Source: Anaerolineales bacterium UBA5195 | GTDB lineage: Bacteria; Chloroflexota; Anaerolineae; Anaerolineales; Villigracilaceae | DNA length: 64,000 nt | Direction of reading: 5' to 3' | Assembly: GCA_002412925.1 (NCBI GenBank) | Contig: DHVZ01000053.1 | Span: forward strand, 1 to 64,000 | Part shown: piece after piece, positions 16,651 to 25,639 of the stretch | Position numbering within the stretch: the stretch's first letter is position 1 | Layout of the letters: each line of letters starts with the position of its first letter | Program-made: the position numbers and the translations under genes | Notes under the pieces: generated by a model | Databases searched by the model: none | Told to the model about the DNA's origin: nothing | The model's input: only the letters and a program-made list of their open reading frames with translations

Positions 16651-18645
16651 TTACTTGCCGTTGTAGAGTTTGCAGCCCCACATATCGTTTTCGCGGGTCG
16701 CAATGTTGCCCTGGGTTAGAGCAAATCCGGCATCATCGATCCAGGCGTCGGGCTGCTTCTCGCCCTGCTGGACAGCCGTCATGATGGCGGTCAAGAGCGA
16801 GTCGGCTTCGAAGTAGAGATCCTGAACGCCGGTGGCATCCACGTACTTGCTTTTCATCAGGCCGCAGGCGGTCTTGTCGCCATCCAACCCACCCAGGATG
16901 ACGTGCTTGGGATCGCCAATCGGTACCCATTTGCCCATTGGCTCGAGCACGCTCTGGATGGTGGGATACAGGAAGTCGGACGAGGTAAAGATGAAGTCAA
17001 TCTCCGGGTTGGCGGTCAGGGCAGCCTGCAAACCAGCCAGCGCCACAGAAGCATCCCATTTGGTGTTGACTTCCACCGGCTTCTCGAACAGGTCGGGGTT
17101 GGCGTTGATCGCATTGTAGAAGCCCTTCTGGCGGCCAACGGCATTCGGGTCACCCAGGTCACCAACCAGGATGAGCGGTTTCATCTTGCGGTTGAGTTTC
17201 TTGGCTTCCTCTGCCATGTATTCCACCGTCGCCTGGGCAATTTTCTCGTTGTTGGCGACCACGGTCAGGGCATTGCCTTCCTCGTTTTGGGGCGGGCGGT
17301 TGAAGATCCCGATCGGGATGCCGGCTTTGTTGGCTTCGGCAATCAGTTTCAGGGCAATCGAGCCATCCACTGGGATGACCATAATGCCGTCCACCTGCTG
17401 GGCGATGCAGTTCTTGACCTGCTCGAGTTGTTTGTTGGCATCTGAACCCGAGTTGACTTCCACAACCTCGTAGCCCTTGGCTTTGAGAGTCTCGGTGATG
17501 GCTTTGTGACCGGCCATCCAGAATTCAGTCTCCAGATCCTGGAAGGCAAAACAAAGTTTCGTGCCTTTTTCAACCGGAGCAATGGTCGGCTGGGCAGCGG
17601 CGCCACCAGCTTCATTGTAGAGTTTGCAGCCCCACATATCGTTTTCGCGGGTCGCAATGTTGCCCTGGGTCAGAGCAAATCCAGCATCATCGATCCAGGC
17701 ATCGGGCTGCTTTTCGCCCTTCTCAACAGCCTCGACAATTGCCTTGAGCAGTGCATCAGCTTCGAAGTAGAGATCCTGAACGCCAGTGGCATCCACGTAG
17801 GCGTTGCCAGGTTGCATCAGGCTGCAAGCGGTCTTGTCGCCATCCAACCCACCCAGGATGACATGCTTGGGATCGCCAATCGGTACCCATTTGCCCATTG
17901 GCTCGAGCACGCTCTGGATGGTGGGATACAGGAAGTCGGAGGAGGTGAAGATGAAGTCAATCTCCGGGTTGGCAGTCAGGGCAGCCTGCAAACCAGCCAG
18001 TGCCACAGAAGCATCCCATTTGGTGTTGACTTCCACCGGCTTCTCGAACAGGTCGGGGTTGGCGTTGATCGCATTGTAGAAGCCCTTCTGGCGGCCAACG
18101 GCATTCGGGTCACCCAGGTCACCAACCAAGATGAGCGGTTTCATCTTGCGGTTGAGTTTCTTGGCTTCCTCTGCCATGTATTCCACCGTTGCTTGGGCAA
18201 TTTTCTCGTTGTTGGCGACCACGGTCAGGGCATTGCCTTCCTCGTTTTGGGGCGGGCGGTTGAAGATCCCGATCGGGATGCCGGCTTTGTTGGCTTCGGC
18301 AATCAGTTTCAGGGCAATCGAGCCATCCACCGGGATGACCATGATGCCGCTGACTTGCTGGGCGATGCAGTTCTTGACCTGCTCGAGTTGTTTGTTGGCA
18401 TCTGAACCCGAGTTGACTTCCACAACCTCGTAGCCCTTGGCTTTGAGAGTCTCGGTGATGGCTTTGTGACCGGCCATCCAGAATTCAGTCTCCAGATCCT
18501 GGAAGGCAAAACAAATCTTGATCTGTTTGCCACTGGCTGCTGCGGGTGCAGCCGGGGCGGCAGGCGCAGCGGGTTGAGCGCCACAGGCTGCGAGGACAAA
18601 AGTTGTGATCAGCAACACGCTTAGCAGACGTAGAATGTTTTTCAT
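16651..18645 (-). CDS. tandem-duplicated CUT2 sugar-binding lipoprotein
   Basis: A 664-residue protein made of two complete RbsB-like binding domains in one chain. A lipoprotein signal ends in LAAC, then an Ala/Pro tether leads into copy 1 (about residues 40-345), a linker rich in Ala/Gly/Pro/Thr, and copy 2 (to the end). Both begin CFAFQDLETEFWMAGHKAIT and end near ENDMWGCKLYN. The DNA repeat period is 960 bases in the N-terminal part and 954 in the C-terminal part. In the 635 bases 16921-17555 against 17881-18515 I count 13 mismatches. Family members normally have one domain of about 300 residues. The start at 18645 follows AGAGGAGA; an ATG at 18666 is also in frame. It feeds the adjacent RbsA/RbsC-type transporter. 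Residues near the C-terminal lobe differ most between copies (ALLKAIVEAVEKGEKQ against SLLTAIMTAVQQGEKQ). Confidence 0.92.
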   Translation of the reverse strand: MKNILRLLSVLLITTFVLAACGAQPAAPAAPAAPAAASGKQIKICFAFQDLETEFWMAGHKAITETLKAKGYEVVEVNSGSDANKQLEQVKNCIAQQVSGIMVIPVDGSIALKLIAEANKAGIPIGIFNRPPQNEEGNALTVVANNEKIAQATVEYMAEEAKKLNRKMKPLILVGDLGDPNAVGRQKGFYNAINANPDLFEKPVEVNTKWDASVALAGLQAALTANPEIDFIFTSSDFLYPTIQSVLEPMGKWVPIGDPKHVILGGLDGDKTACSLMQPGNAYVDATGVQDLYFEADALLKAIVEAVEKGEKQPDAWIDDAGFALTQGNIATRENDMWGCKLYNEAGGAAAQPTIAPVEKGTKLCFAFQDLETEFWMAGHKAITETLKAKGYEVVEVNSGSDANKQLEQVKNCIAQQVDGIMVIPVDGSIALKLIAEANKAGIPIGIFNRPPQNEEGNALTVVANNEKIAQATVEYMAEEAKKLNRKMKPLILVGDLGDPNAVGRQKGFYNAINANPDLFEKPVEVNTKWDASVALAGLQAALTANPEIDFIFTSSDFLYPTIQSVLEPMGKWVPIGDPKHVILGGLDGDKTACGLMKSKYVDATGVQDLYFEADSLLTAIMTAVQQGEKQPDAWIDDAGFALTQGNIATRENDMWGCKLYNGK
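16663..18516. repeat. direct repeat of about 0.95 kb within the binding-protein gene
   Basis: Two head-to-tail copies, about 16663-17556 and 17617-18516, are near-identical in the middle and diverge toward the ends. The copies differ in length by six bases, located near 16845 and 17805-17815. The uneven distribution of differences fits an in-frame tandem duplication followed by gene conversion of the central part. Confidence 0.9.
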
Positions 18646-18722
18646 TGCGGATTTCTCCTCTTTCATAATATTTTTGGATTAGAATATGACTCAGGTGATC
18701 GGGATGCTTCCCTGCTTCACCT

Positions 18723-18768
18723 GTGCAGGTTGAAAGGTCTTCCGGGCCGGTTCAATCTGCACTTTTTT
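18723..18768 (+). terminator. terminator-like hairpin facing against the operon
   Basis: Arms GTGCAGGTTGAA (18723-18734) and TTCAATCTGCAC (18751-18762) pair with one G-U wobble and are followed by six T residues on the plus strand. The surrounding genes all read on the minus strand, where the structure would lie in the leader of the binding-protein gene. It could stop antisense transcription or act as an intercistronic RNA element. Confidence 0.45.
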
Positions 18769-18837
18769 ATATTTTTTATTACGATTGTTCCACCTCCTTC
18801 TTCTGTAGATTTCTGATCTGCATTTATTGGGGAATGA

Positions 18838-20247
18838 TCAGCCTTGATGCCGGTAAACATCCCAACCGAAGTAAGTTTCAAATGCCTCGGCCAGGATGTC
18901 AGCAGAGTGAGAAGCGTTCATGGCGCAGTGATGTTCAAAGCCATTTTTGCAGATATAGCGCATCAATTTTTGCAGGCCAGGGGTATGGATGACCGCCCGT
19001 GCGCCAAAAGTGTCCAGGGGGTCATTGGTGAATTCGCCCTCGCCCATGTAAGTGCGGATCATGCCCTGGTTGTCGTCGGTGCTGATGCGGGCATAGGTCA
19101 TCGGGCCAGCGGGGACGCGCCCGGCTACCGCACCGTAGGTGTTTTCGGTGCCAAGGGTGGTCGCCAGGATTTCGGCATTCTTAATCTCAATGCCCGGCAG
19201 GAAACTTTTGGCCCAGTTGCCACAGTGGAACAACACGCACTTATCCGGATCGCCGCCATAGTTGTTGTTCCAGTCGACGAGCGCGCTCGGCGAGCCGGAG
19301 GCCAGTTGCAGGGCGTACATCGAAGCTACGCCGGTGATATCCACTTCGCAAGCTGATGGCATCAGTTGTTCGCTCATCATGCTCATCAGTGTGCAGACAT
19401 TAATATGATAGTTCTGCTGGAGGGAAGTCCAGCACTGGATGGCGCTGGCGGTCAGGTCGTATTCCTTCATCCAATCGTCGATGACCAGACCGAGTTTGGA
19501 CATGCGCACCAGCGCCGGGGATGGCACAGAATCGGATTTGGCGTAGCCGCGAATGGCTTCCAGTTTCGCCTTGACCCTGGCATCGTCATCAGAAAGACGA
19601 GTAGCATTGCCCAGGATTTCGGAGAAGTCGACCGTCACAACGCTCATCCCAAACGATTGGAGCATTTTCTCGCTGAAGCGCATGGTGTTGAAGTTGCCCG
19701 GCCGTGCGCCAATCGCCCCGAAACGGGCATTTTTCAGCCCCTTGACCACGCGGCAGACGCCAACAAACTTCGCCAGGTCAGCGCGGAAACTATCGGTCAG
19801 CGGGTGGACGGTGTGCAAGTCGGTCAGGCTGTAGGCATAGCCGTATTGGCGCAGGTCGTTACAGACCGAAATCTTGCCGCAGAACCCGTCGCGGCGGCGC
19901 TCGACTGTAAGTTGGCCTAGGTCATCGGGATAAGCCTGCACCAAGATCGGCACGTTTAGCCCGGAGAGTTTGACCGTGTCCGCCACACCTTTCTCATCCC
20001 CAAAATTGGGCAGACTGACCAGGATGCCATCAATGCGTTCAGCGTTTTTCTTGAAAAATTCGCCGCAGATTTTGGCATGCGTCCAGGTCTCCACGCCGCC
20101 CAGCTTGGTGGCGGTTTCGTCAAGGATGACCGGTTCAATATCCATTTCCTTGAACAATTTCAGAATGTCGGCCCGCGCTTCGGTTACCAGCCGGTCGGGA
20201 AAAAAATCACGATTGCCAACAATCACGCCCAGGGTTACTTTTGCCAT
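18838..20247 (-). CDS. L-fucose/L-arabinose isomerase-like protein, module A
   Basis: A 469-residue protein of the FucI-like fold that interconverts an aldose and a ketose with a divalent metal. Likely metal ligands sit in the C-terminal half: Glu in ACEVDITG, Asp in VDWNNNYGG and His in LFHCGNW. The N-terminal part (LGVIVGNRDFFP, GILVSLPNFGDE) is typical of the uncharacterised branch annotated as fucose-isomerase-related, shorter than true FucI at about 590 residues. The start follows AAGGAGAAAAC. It is paralogous to 26919-28331, with closely matching motifs. It probably makes the ketose used by the FGGY kinase downstream. The sugar is unknown. Confidence 0.85.
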   Translation of the reverse strand: MAKVTLGVIVGNRDFFPDRLVTEARADILKLFKEMDIEPVILDETATKLGGVETWTHAKICGEFFKKNAERIDGILVSLPNFGDEKGVADTVKLSGLNVPILVQAYPDDLGQLTVERRRDGFCGKISVCNDLRQYGYAYSLTDLHTVHPLTDSFRADLAKFVGVCRVVKGLKNARFGAIGARPGNFNTMRFSEKMLQSFGMSVVTVDFSEILGNATRLSDDDARVKAKLEAIRGYAKSDSVPSPALVRMSKLGLVIDDWMKEYDLTASAIQCWTSLQQNYHINVCTLMSMMSEQLMPSACEVDITGVASMYALQLASGSPSALVDWNNNYGGDPDKCVLFHCGNWAKSFLPGIEIKNAEILATTLGTENTYGAVAGRVPAGPMTYARISTDDNQGMIRTYMGEGEFTNDPLDTFGARAVIHTPGLQKLMRYICKNGFEHHCAMNASHSADILAEAFETYFGWDVYRHQG

Positions 20248-20329
20248 AGTTTTCTCCTTACGATATTCTCAACGGATGTTTAGATGTTATCAAATCTGCT
20301 CTTTCGCTGCACAAACGCTTCAACCCGAT

Positions 20330-21349
20330 TTATTTTTTCCCGAGATAGCTGTCCCAGCCTGACCTGACATACTGCTTCATGGCCGCTTTCATTTCATCCA
20401 ACTCGATGTCAATTTGCTTGTAAAGAAATGCATTCTCAAGGGCACCAGCTAATTGACCAGCCAGAACACTTAGCAAGGCAACGTCTCGCTCTGTTAATCT
20501 ATTATCTTGAATTGACAGGATCGTCAAAGCCCCCAGGGTTTCTTTTCGGCCCAACAAAGGTAGGGCCACTTCAGAACAGGTATTGGGTAACAATGGATTA
20601 GAAGACAGCAATTTGCTAGCCTTGATATTATGGACGATGCACGGGTTTCCAGATGCAAGGCATTGTCCTACCACTGAATCACGATTTACTTTCAACTTTT
20701 GACTCTTGGACAATAATTCTTGGCCTGTTTCGCCGGTACCGGCTCGCAGGTAAGCATATTCCCCGGCCCTTTCGCTCAAAGTGTCTCTTTGAGAAACCAT
20801 GAAAAGCCCAACATAGTCGAAACCGAAACGCTCGCTAACGCTCTCCACAATTTTATGTACCAGCGTTTGAGGGTCAAGAATTGTACTGACAATCGCGCCA
20901 ACATCAATCACTGCCTGAAGCTCATTGGTTAATTTATCTCGCTCCAATTCAGCTTCCCTCAAGGCGGTAATATCTCTGCTGACACCCAGAATTCCAATAA
21001 TATGGCCCTTTTTATCCCGAAGCGGAAATTTACTTTCTGAAACCCAGATGGGCTTACCGGTTTTTATGTTTGGCACCATCCACTCGCGATGAATCACAGG
21101 TTGTCCTGTTGTCATGATTTCCTGTTCTTCATCGAAGAATCGTTGAGCATCGCTTTCTTTCCCTGGGAACAGATCGAAATCTGTTTTTCCGACCACTTCC
21201 CCGGGGTCATGCAATCCCAGAAGTAGTTCTGTTTGGGGTTTGTTGATACTTACAAACCGAGATTCCCGATCCTTGACGAAGATGAAATCGGGGGAATTCT
21301 TCATCAAAGCATTCAGCAAAACATCATCTGTATCGATTGTTGGTTTCAT
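20330..21349 (-). CDS. PAS-GAF sensory protein without an output domain
   Basis: A 339-residue soluble protein. A PAS domain covers about residues 10-130 (SPDFIFVKDRESRFVSINK, KTDFDLFP, GILGVSRDIT). A short coiled-coil linker leads to a GAF domain (about 150-315; FDYVGLFMV, ALPLLGRKETLGALTI). The tail ends QYVRSGWDSYLGKK. There is no kinase, GGDEF or DNA-binding domain, so it must signal by protein contact or be a truncated sensor. The start at 21349 follows GGAG. It sits inside the sugar operon between the SAF oxidoreductase and the isomerase genes, in the same direction, but has no counterpart in module B. Confidence 0.85.
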   Translation of the reverse strand: MKPTIDTDDVLLNALMKNSPDFIFVKDRESRFVSINKPQTELLLGLHDPGEVVGKTDFDLFPGKESDAQRFFDEEQEIMTTGQPVIHREWMVPNIKTGKPIWVSESKFPLRDKKGHIIGILGVSRDITALREAELERDKLTNELQAVIDVGAIVSTILDPQTLVHKIVESVSERFGFDYVGLFMVSQRDTLSERAGEYAYLRAGTGETGQELLSKSQKLKVNRDSVVGQCLASGNPCIVHNIKASKLLSSNPLLPNTCSEVALPLLGRKETLGALTILSIQDNRLTERDVALLSVLAGQLAGALENAFLYKQIDIELDEMKAAMKQYVRSGWDSYLGKK

Positions 21350-21433
21350 ATAATTTTCTCCAACTTCATTGGACAATCTTGCCCGTCTCAGGCCGAGGCT
21401 GTCTTGTTTGGGCCAAATTCAGGTAAGTACTGA

Positions 21434-22780
21434 TCAATCTTTTGCCAATTCATCGATAGTGTTGAGTAATTCAGATTCGCCGATCTTGCCTTCGAACCAC
21501 TGTTCCTGCAACTGGCGCAGACTGTATACCGTGGAAGGTTTGATTTCGACATCCGCGCAGGTAATCGGTGTATCCATCTTCACTGGGCGGATGATTTTTG
21601 CGCCCTTGGCCAGCCCAATGGGTAACAGGCATTCGGCTTTGGCATTTTCATAGGTATCAATCAAACTGTAATAGGTTGTCCCGCCAATAGCGTCCAGCGT
21701 ATCACCAGGAACCAGATGTTGCTTGGCAACCGCGAAAACTTCAGAAACCAGTCGGTTGAGCGGCACCATGTTGGATTTCTTGCGAATAGCTAACATGGCG
21801 CAGGTCAGGGGCACTTCAATGCTGCACAGGTGGAAAGGGCGGAACAGGGTGTAGTAGGGGCCATTGCCCATATCGCGCAGCACCAGCGCCTCGCGCAAGC
21901 GCGGGTGATCGGTACGCACAATCAGGAACACGCCGGGGGCCACATGCCCGATACCATAATCCACCACGCCCATCTTGTTTAACAGACCGCCTTCGTCTTT
22001 GAGAGCAAAGGTCTGGTTCAGGTGGTCACGGTCAGTGGTCGGGCCGTGCATTCCGCGCACATCTGGCACAAGACCTGTCGCGTTGGAAACAGCGGCCATC
22101 TCGATCATTGTTTTCGAGCCGTCGATAAATTCAATCAGCATGTTCGGGCTGAGACCGCGCCGGGCGGCATCCTTGAGGATGGCAGGGTCAGTCGGTGTGC
22201 CGTGCCGGTCAAGCGGGTTATTTTTGCCCTTCCCGGCGGCCACAATCGTAAAACCCATCGAAACAGCCAGGTCAAAGAGTTCCTTGCAGGCAGCGGGTTC
22301 ATCCCCGGCGGCCAGGGCATAAAGCACGCCTTTTTGCTGGGCATACCAGTGCAGGATCGGCCCAACCGTAATATCGGTCTCGACATTCATCATTGCCAGA
22401 TCCTGCCCGGTGCGGGCCGAACGCAGGGCCGCTCGCGCGCCGATTTCGGGAGCGCCGGTGGCTTCGAGCATCACATCGATGTTTTTCATATCGGTGACGA
22501 TGTGATAGTCGCGCACAGCGACCAGTTTGCCAGCCTCGACAGCCGCATCGGCCTCTTGGGCACTCTCCGCGACTACGACCTCCCCTTCAATTTGGGCAAT
22601 CTTATAGGCGGCGATAGCCCGCTCGAGGTCAAGATCGGCGGAAACCACCACCCGCAAACCCTTCATCATTTTTGTCGTGGCGACCACATCCGTGCCCATC
22701 TGCCCGGCCCCAATCAGGCCAATGCGGACGGGTTTACCTGAAGCTTCGCGTTGTTCGAGTTCGTAATTGAGACCAATCAT
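21434..22780 (-). CDS. SAF-domain NAD(P)-dependent oxidoreductase, module A
   Basis: A 448-residue protein with an N-terminal Rossmann fold (IGLIGAGQMGTDVV, residues 20-33), a homoserine-dehydrogenase-like central part (MMNVETDITVGP, MAAVSNATGLVPDV) and a C-terminal SAF-type domain (about residues 345-420). The family is common in bacterial sugar clusters, often annotated as homoserine dehydrogenase-like or FlgA-like, and its substrate is to my knowledge not settled. The paralogue at 35323-36603 also sits in a sugar module. It may oxidise or reduce a hydroxy/keto sugar intermediate. The start at 22780 is preceded by repeat sequence and a GGAAAA ribosome site. Confidence 0.82.
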   Translation of the reverse strand: MIGLNYELEQREASGKPVRIGLIGAGQMGTDVVATTKMMKGLRVVVSADLDLERAIAAYKIAQIEGEVVVAESAQEADAAVEAGKLVAVRDYHIVTDMKNIDVMLEATGAPEIGARAALRSARTGQDLAMMNVETDITVGPILHWYAQQKGVLYALAAGDEPAACKELFDLAVSMGFTIVAAGKGKNNPLDRHGTPTDPAILKDAARRGLSPNMLIEFIDGSKTMIEMAAVSNATGLVPDVRGMHGPTTDRDHLNQTFALKDEGGLLNKMGVVDYGIGHVAPGVFLIVRTDHPRLREALVLRDMGNGPYYTLFRPFHLCSIEVPLTCAMLAIRKKSNMVPLNRLVSEVFAVAKQHLVPGDTLDAIGGTTYYSLIDTYENAKAECLLPIGLAKGAKIIRPVKMDTPITCADVEIKPSTVYSLRQLQEQWFEGKIGESELLNTIDELAKD

Positions 22781-22808
22781 GTTGTTTTTCCTGTGAGTAA
22801 TAATGATG

Positions 22809-22895
22809 GTCGAGTAGCCGGTGATTTTCCGGCGTACCGAGACCCGGATATGCTGGTTTCGATACGGGCGAAAAACATCGCCCTACTCAACCAGC
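22809..22895. repeat. paired dispersed hairpin repeats
   Basis: Two adjacent imperfect hairpins lie between the dehydrogenase and SAF oxidoreductase genes. The first spans 22809-22844, with GAGTAGCCGG facing CCGGCGTACC. The second has outer arms GCTGGTT (22852-22858) and AACCAGC (22889-22895) and inner arms GGGCG/CGCCC (22866-22883) around AAAAACAT. The second closely matches 11301-11345 in the other intergenic gap of this operon. Confidence 0.7.
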
Positions 22896-22915
22896 GTGTT
22901 ATTTTTGATAAATAC

Positions 22916-23959
22916 CTACGCCATCTGAACCATGACCTTGAGCGCCTCGCCGCTGGCAGCGGTCTGAAAGGCCCGGTCAATTTCATCAATCGTAAAAGTG
23001 TGCGTGATAATCTGGTCGCTGTTGATCAGCCCGCGCTCGAGGGCTTCCAGCGCCAGGGCGTGATAGCTCGGGTGGTAGGAAAACGTCCCGATCACCTGGA
23101 TTTCGTTATAGTGGAGCCGGTTCCCATCCAACGTAGTCATCGGGCTGGCTTTGGGCAAACCGCCAAACAGAATGACCTTCCCCCTCTTGCGGACGAGTTC
23201 CACCGCCTGGGTATGCGTGGCTGCCACCGGGTTGGCGCAGATGGCGATATCGGCCCCGCGCCCGCCCGTTGCCCGGCGAACTTCATCCACCAGGTTTTGC
23301 TTCATCGGATCGATAATCAGTTCCGGGCCGAAACGGGTCGCTATCTGGCGGCGCACTTCACTCGGCTCCGAAAGCATCACTCGCGCCCCACGCGCATGCG
23401 CCACAGCCATGTGCAGGCAGCCAATCGGGCCCGCGCCCATGACGACAACCGTATCGCCCAGGGTAGTCCCGGCCTGCCCGTGAGCCGCCAAGACAGAGCT
23501 CAACGGTTCTGCCAGGGCAGCTTGAGGAAAGGAGAGAGAGAATGTCGATTTATGGACAATGCCGCCCAGCAGCATTTCGGCGGTTAAGACCATGTATTCG
23601 GCAAAACCGCCGTTGTACTGAGGGGTAATTCCAATCAAGTGTAAATGATCGCACAGGTTGTAGAGACCGTGCTCGCAATAATAGCACTTCCCACAGTGGA
23701 CATCCGGCGCAATCGCCAGCTGTTCACCGATCTGATAATCTTTCACCTGTTTACCCACCGCTGTGACCACGCCCGAAATTTCATGCCCGGCAATCAAAAG
23801 GGCGCTCTCCACATCCGGGCCTTCGCGCCAACGACGCAAGTCCGAACCGCAGACACCGCAAGCTTTGACGGCAATCAAGACACCGTCTTCGGGCACCTGC
23901 GGGATGGGAGTTTCGCGCAGTTCGATTTGCATAGGGCCAGTCACATAGGCTGCTTTCAT
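22916..23959 (-). CDS. zinc-dependent MDR sugar/polyol dehydrogenase, module A
   Basis: A 347-residue medium-chain dehydrogenase. Catalytic zinc ligands lie in CGVCGSDLRRW and GHEISG. The structural zinc site CGKCYYCEHGLYNLC has the four-Cys pattern. The NAD-binding motif is GAGPIGCLHMA. It resembles sorbitol/threonine dehydrogenases. ATG 23959 is chosen because the homology starts there (MKAAYVTGPM), with AAAGGGA upstream and two bases after the SIS stop. A longer frame reading through the SIS gene is an artefact. It is paralogous to 36626-37687. Confidence 0.88.
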   Translation of the reverse strand: MKAAYVTGPMQIELRETPIPQVPEDGVLIAVKACGVCGSDLRRWREGPDVESALLIAGHEISGVVTAVGKQVKDYQIGEQLAIAPDVHCGKCYYCEHGLYNLCDHLHLIGITPQYNGGFAEYMVLTAEMLLGGIVHKSTFSLSFPQAALAEPLSSVLAAHGQAGTTLGDTVVVMGAGPIGCLHMAVAHARGARVMLSEPSEVRRQIATRFGPELIIDPMKQNLVDEVRRATGGRGADIAICANPVAATHTQAVELVRKRGKVILFGGLPKASPMTTLDGNRLHYNEIQVIGTFSYHPSYHALALEALERGLINSDQIITHTFTIDEIDRAFQTAASGEALKVMVQMA

Positions 23960-23961
23960 GG

Positions 23962-24564
23962 TTATAAAGTCCCTTTCAGTTTTTGCCCAACCGCCCCACC
24001 CGGGTGCGTCTGCCCAAACTGCTCCAGCGAATATCCGCGCAGGTTCAATAAAACGACACACAAAGCGTCACAAAAGGCCGAGTTAAAGAGCGAGCTGCCG
24101 GTAGCAATCATCCCGTACGGATCCACGCCTTCGGGAGCCTGGATGACAAGGGTGATGTCGCTCAAGTTGCCCAGGGTGGAAGCAGGTTTTTCGGTGATCC
24201 CGATCACTTTTGCGCCGCGTTCCTTTGCCACTCGGGTCAGGAAGTTGACTTCGGTTGTCTCTCCACCTTTCGAAAGAGCGATGAGCACATCCTCGGCCCG
24301 CACCGCTCCCGCCGCCCCATGCTGGCTGTCACCGGGATGCAAAAACAAGGCAGGCGTCCCACTGCATGAAAGCAGGTGCGCAAAGCGCAGCGCCACCGCG
24401 TGGGAGGTTCCCGAGCCTGAAACTATCACGTGTCCTTTGCAATCCAGCATCATCTGGGCTGCCTGTACCAGGGTTGGCCTGAGTTGTTCCACCAACCTGG
24501 CAACCGCCCGGCTTTCAAGGGTAATCGTCTCGGCGGCCATTTCTAAAATCTGTTGTTCGTTCAT
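23962..24564 (-). CDS. SIS-domain sugar-phosphate isomerase-like protein
   Basis: A 200-residue single-SIS protein of the KpsF/GutQ type, which interconverts aldose and ketose phosphates such as arabinose 5-phosphate and ribulose 5-phosphate. Segments: GSGTSHAVALRFAHLL, ALFLHPGDSQHGAAGAV, a Ser/Gly-rich ALSKGGET loop, and QTHPGGAVG at the end. The CBS domains of KdsD are absent. ATG 24564 follows CGAGGT. It is the second gene of the operon after SorC. No counterpart exists in module B. Confidence 0.82.
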   Translation of the reverse strand: MNEQQILEMAAETITLESRAVARLVEQLRPTLVQAAQMMLDCKGHVIVSGSGTSHAVALRFAHLLSCSGTPALFLHPGDSQHGAAGAVRAEDVLIALSKGGETTEVNFLTRVAKERGAKVIGITEKPASTLGNLSDITLVIQAPEGVDPYGMIATGSSLFNSAFCDALCVVLLNLRGYSLEQFGQTHPGGAVGQKLKGTL

Positions 24565-24596
24565 GTAGACCTCGTTGAAAAAGAATAATTTCGAAA

Positions 24597-25544
24597 TCAC
24601 AAAAGAAGTTTTTCGGCAGTCACCGAATCGGTAATCAAGACATTGATCAATTTGCCGCGCAAGGCTCCCAGAACAGACTGGAATTTTTCCGCGCCGCCAG
24701 AAATTCCGACCACTCGTCGGGCGCGCTTGAGTTGCGCGAAAGTTATCCCAATCACACGCTGATCAATTTCAGACTGGACCGGCTGACCTTGAATATCGAA
24801 GAACCGCAGCGCAATGTCGCCAACCGCACCGTTTTGAAGCAACGCTTCCAACTCTGTACTGGACAAAATGGAACTTAAAAGTGATTCTGGCGCGGGGGTG
24901 CCGATGCCGACAAAAGCAATATCAAGGTGATCGAACATGCTCATTGCGCGCTGGATGAATAAATCAGCCAGAAGCACATCGCGTGCCTGTTCTGTGGAGA
25001 CAATTCCCGGAGCGGGCAGCAGCGTGAGTTGGCTTCCCAGTGAGCGTGCCAGTCGGTGACACAGATCGGTGGCATGGACTTCCGCTTCGGGCTGCCCCAA
25101 TCCACCGATAATTTGAATAACCTTTGTTTTTGGCAGACGGTTGGAGTGCAATGCAGCCACCATGCCATGCAGGGTCGATCCCCACGAAATCCCGATCGTG
25201 GTTGTCGTCTCCACCGACCGTTCCAGATACCCGGCTGCGGCAATCCCCAACTCGCGGATAATATTTTCCTGCGATTCTCCCGCGTGAGTTTCCACAACAA
25301 TGGCTTCGTACAGCCCGAATAGTTTTTCCAGCCTGGTCTCGAGTTTGGAGAATAGATGCTTGGGCGTGTTCACTGTAATTTGGACAATCCCCTCGTCACG
25401 CGCCTGCTGCAAAAGCCGCGAGATTTTCGAGCGTGAGAGATTTAGCCGTAAGATGATGTCCTCTTGCGACAAGCCTTCCTCGTAATACATTTTGCTGACT
25501 TTCACCAGCAAGCGCTGCTCTTCAATTGGGGATAGTTTGACCAT
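24597..25544 (-). CDS. SorC-family regulator of module A
   Basis: A 315-residue SorC protein: helix-turn-helix at about residues 10-55 (MYYEEGLSQEDIIL, SRSKISRLLQQARDEGI) and an effector domain with GISWGSTLHGMV, LLPAPGIV, NGAVGDIALRFFD and VVGISGGAEKF. It ends in the normal family way just after LITDSVTAEKLLL. ATG 25544 follows AAGAGAATC. It heads module A on the minus strand and is divergent from a second SorC gene (25913), so both could act on the shared 368-base region. Confidence 0.92.
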   Translation of the reverse strand: MVKLSPIEEQRLLVKVSKMYYEEGLSQEDIILRLNLSRSKISRLLQQARDEGIVQITVNTPKHLFSKLETRLEKLFGLYEAIVVETHAGESQENIIRELGIAAAGYLERSVETTTTIGISWGSTLHGMVAALHSNRLPKTKVIQIIGGLGQPEAEVHATDLCHRLARSLGSQLTLLPAPGIVSTEQARDVLLADLFIQRAMSMFDHLDIAFVGIGTPAPESLLSSILSSTELEALLQNGAVGDIALRFFDIQGQPVQSEIDQRVIGITFAQLKRARRVVGISGGAEKFQSVLGALRGKLINVLITDSVTAEKLLL

Positions 25545-25639
25545 GATTCTCTTGATTATTGAAAATATTTTCATATATGAGAATTATTTCAATTCGATAA
25601 TAGCATTAATAAAAGTGAAAGTCAAGTCATATTTTGAGC

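Noticed and set aside
17506..18405. 299-codon plus-strand frame opposite the double binding protein
   Set aside because: It mirrors the tandem repeat on the other strand and has no independent support.
16651..18645. Possibility that the double binding protein is an assembly duplication
   Set aside because: The copies differ at many positions and by a six-base length change and have distinct ends, which a misassembly would not produce. Long reads would still be worth having.
18788..18802. A perfect Shine-Dalgarno-like AGGAGGTGG on the minus strand in the gap before the binding-protein gene
   Set aside because: No start codon with an open frame follows; the nearest GTG frame stops after four codons.
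22916..24061. Longer dehydrogenase frame starting at 24061
   Set aside because: The extra 34 residues read through the SIS gene in another frame; homology begins at 23959.
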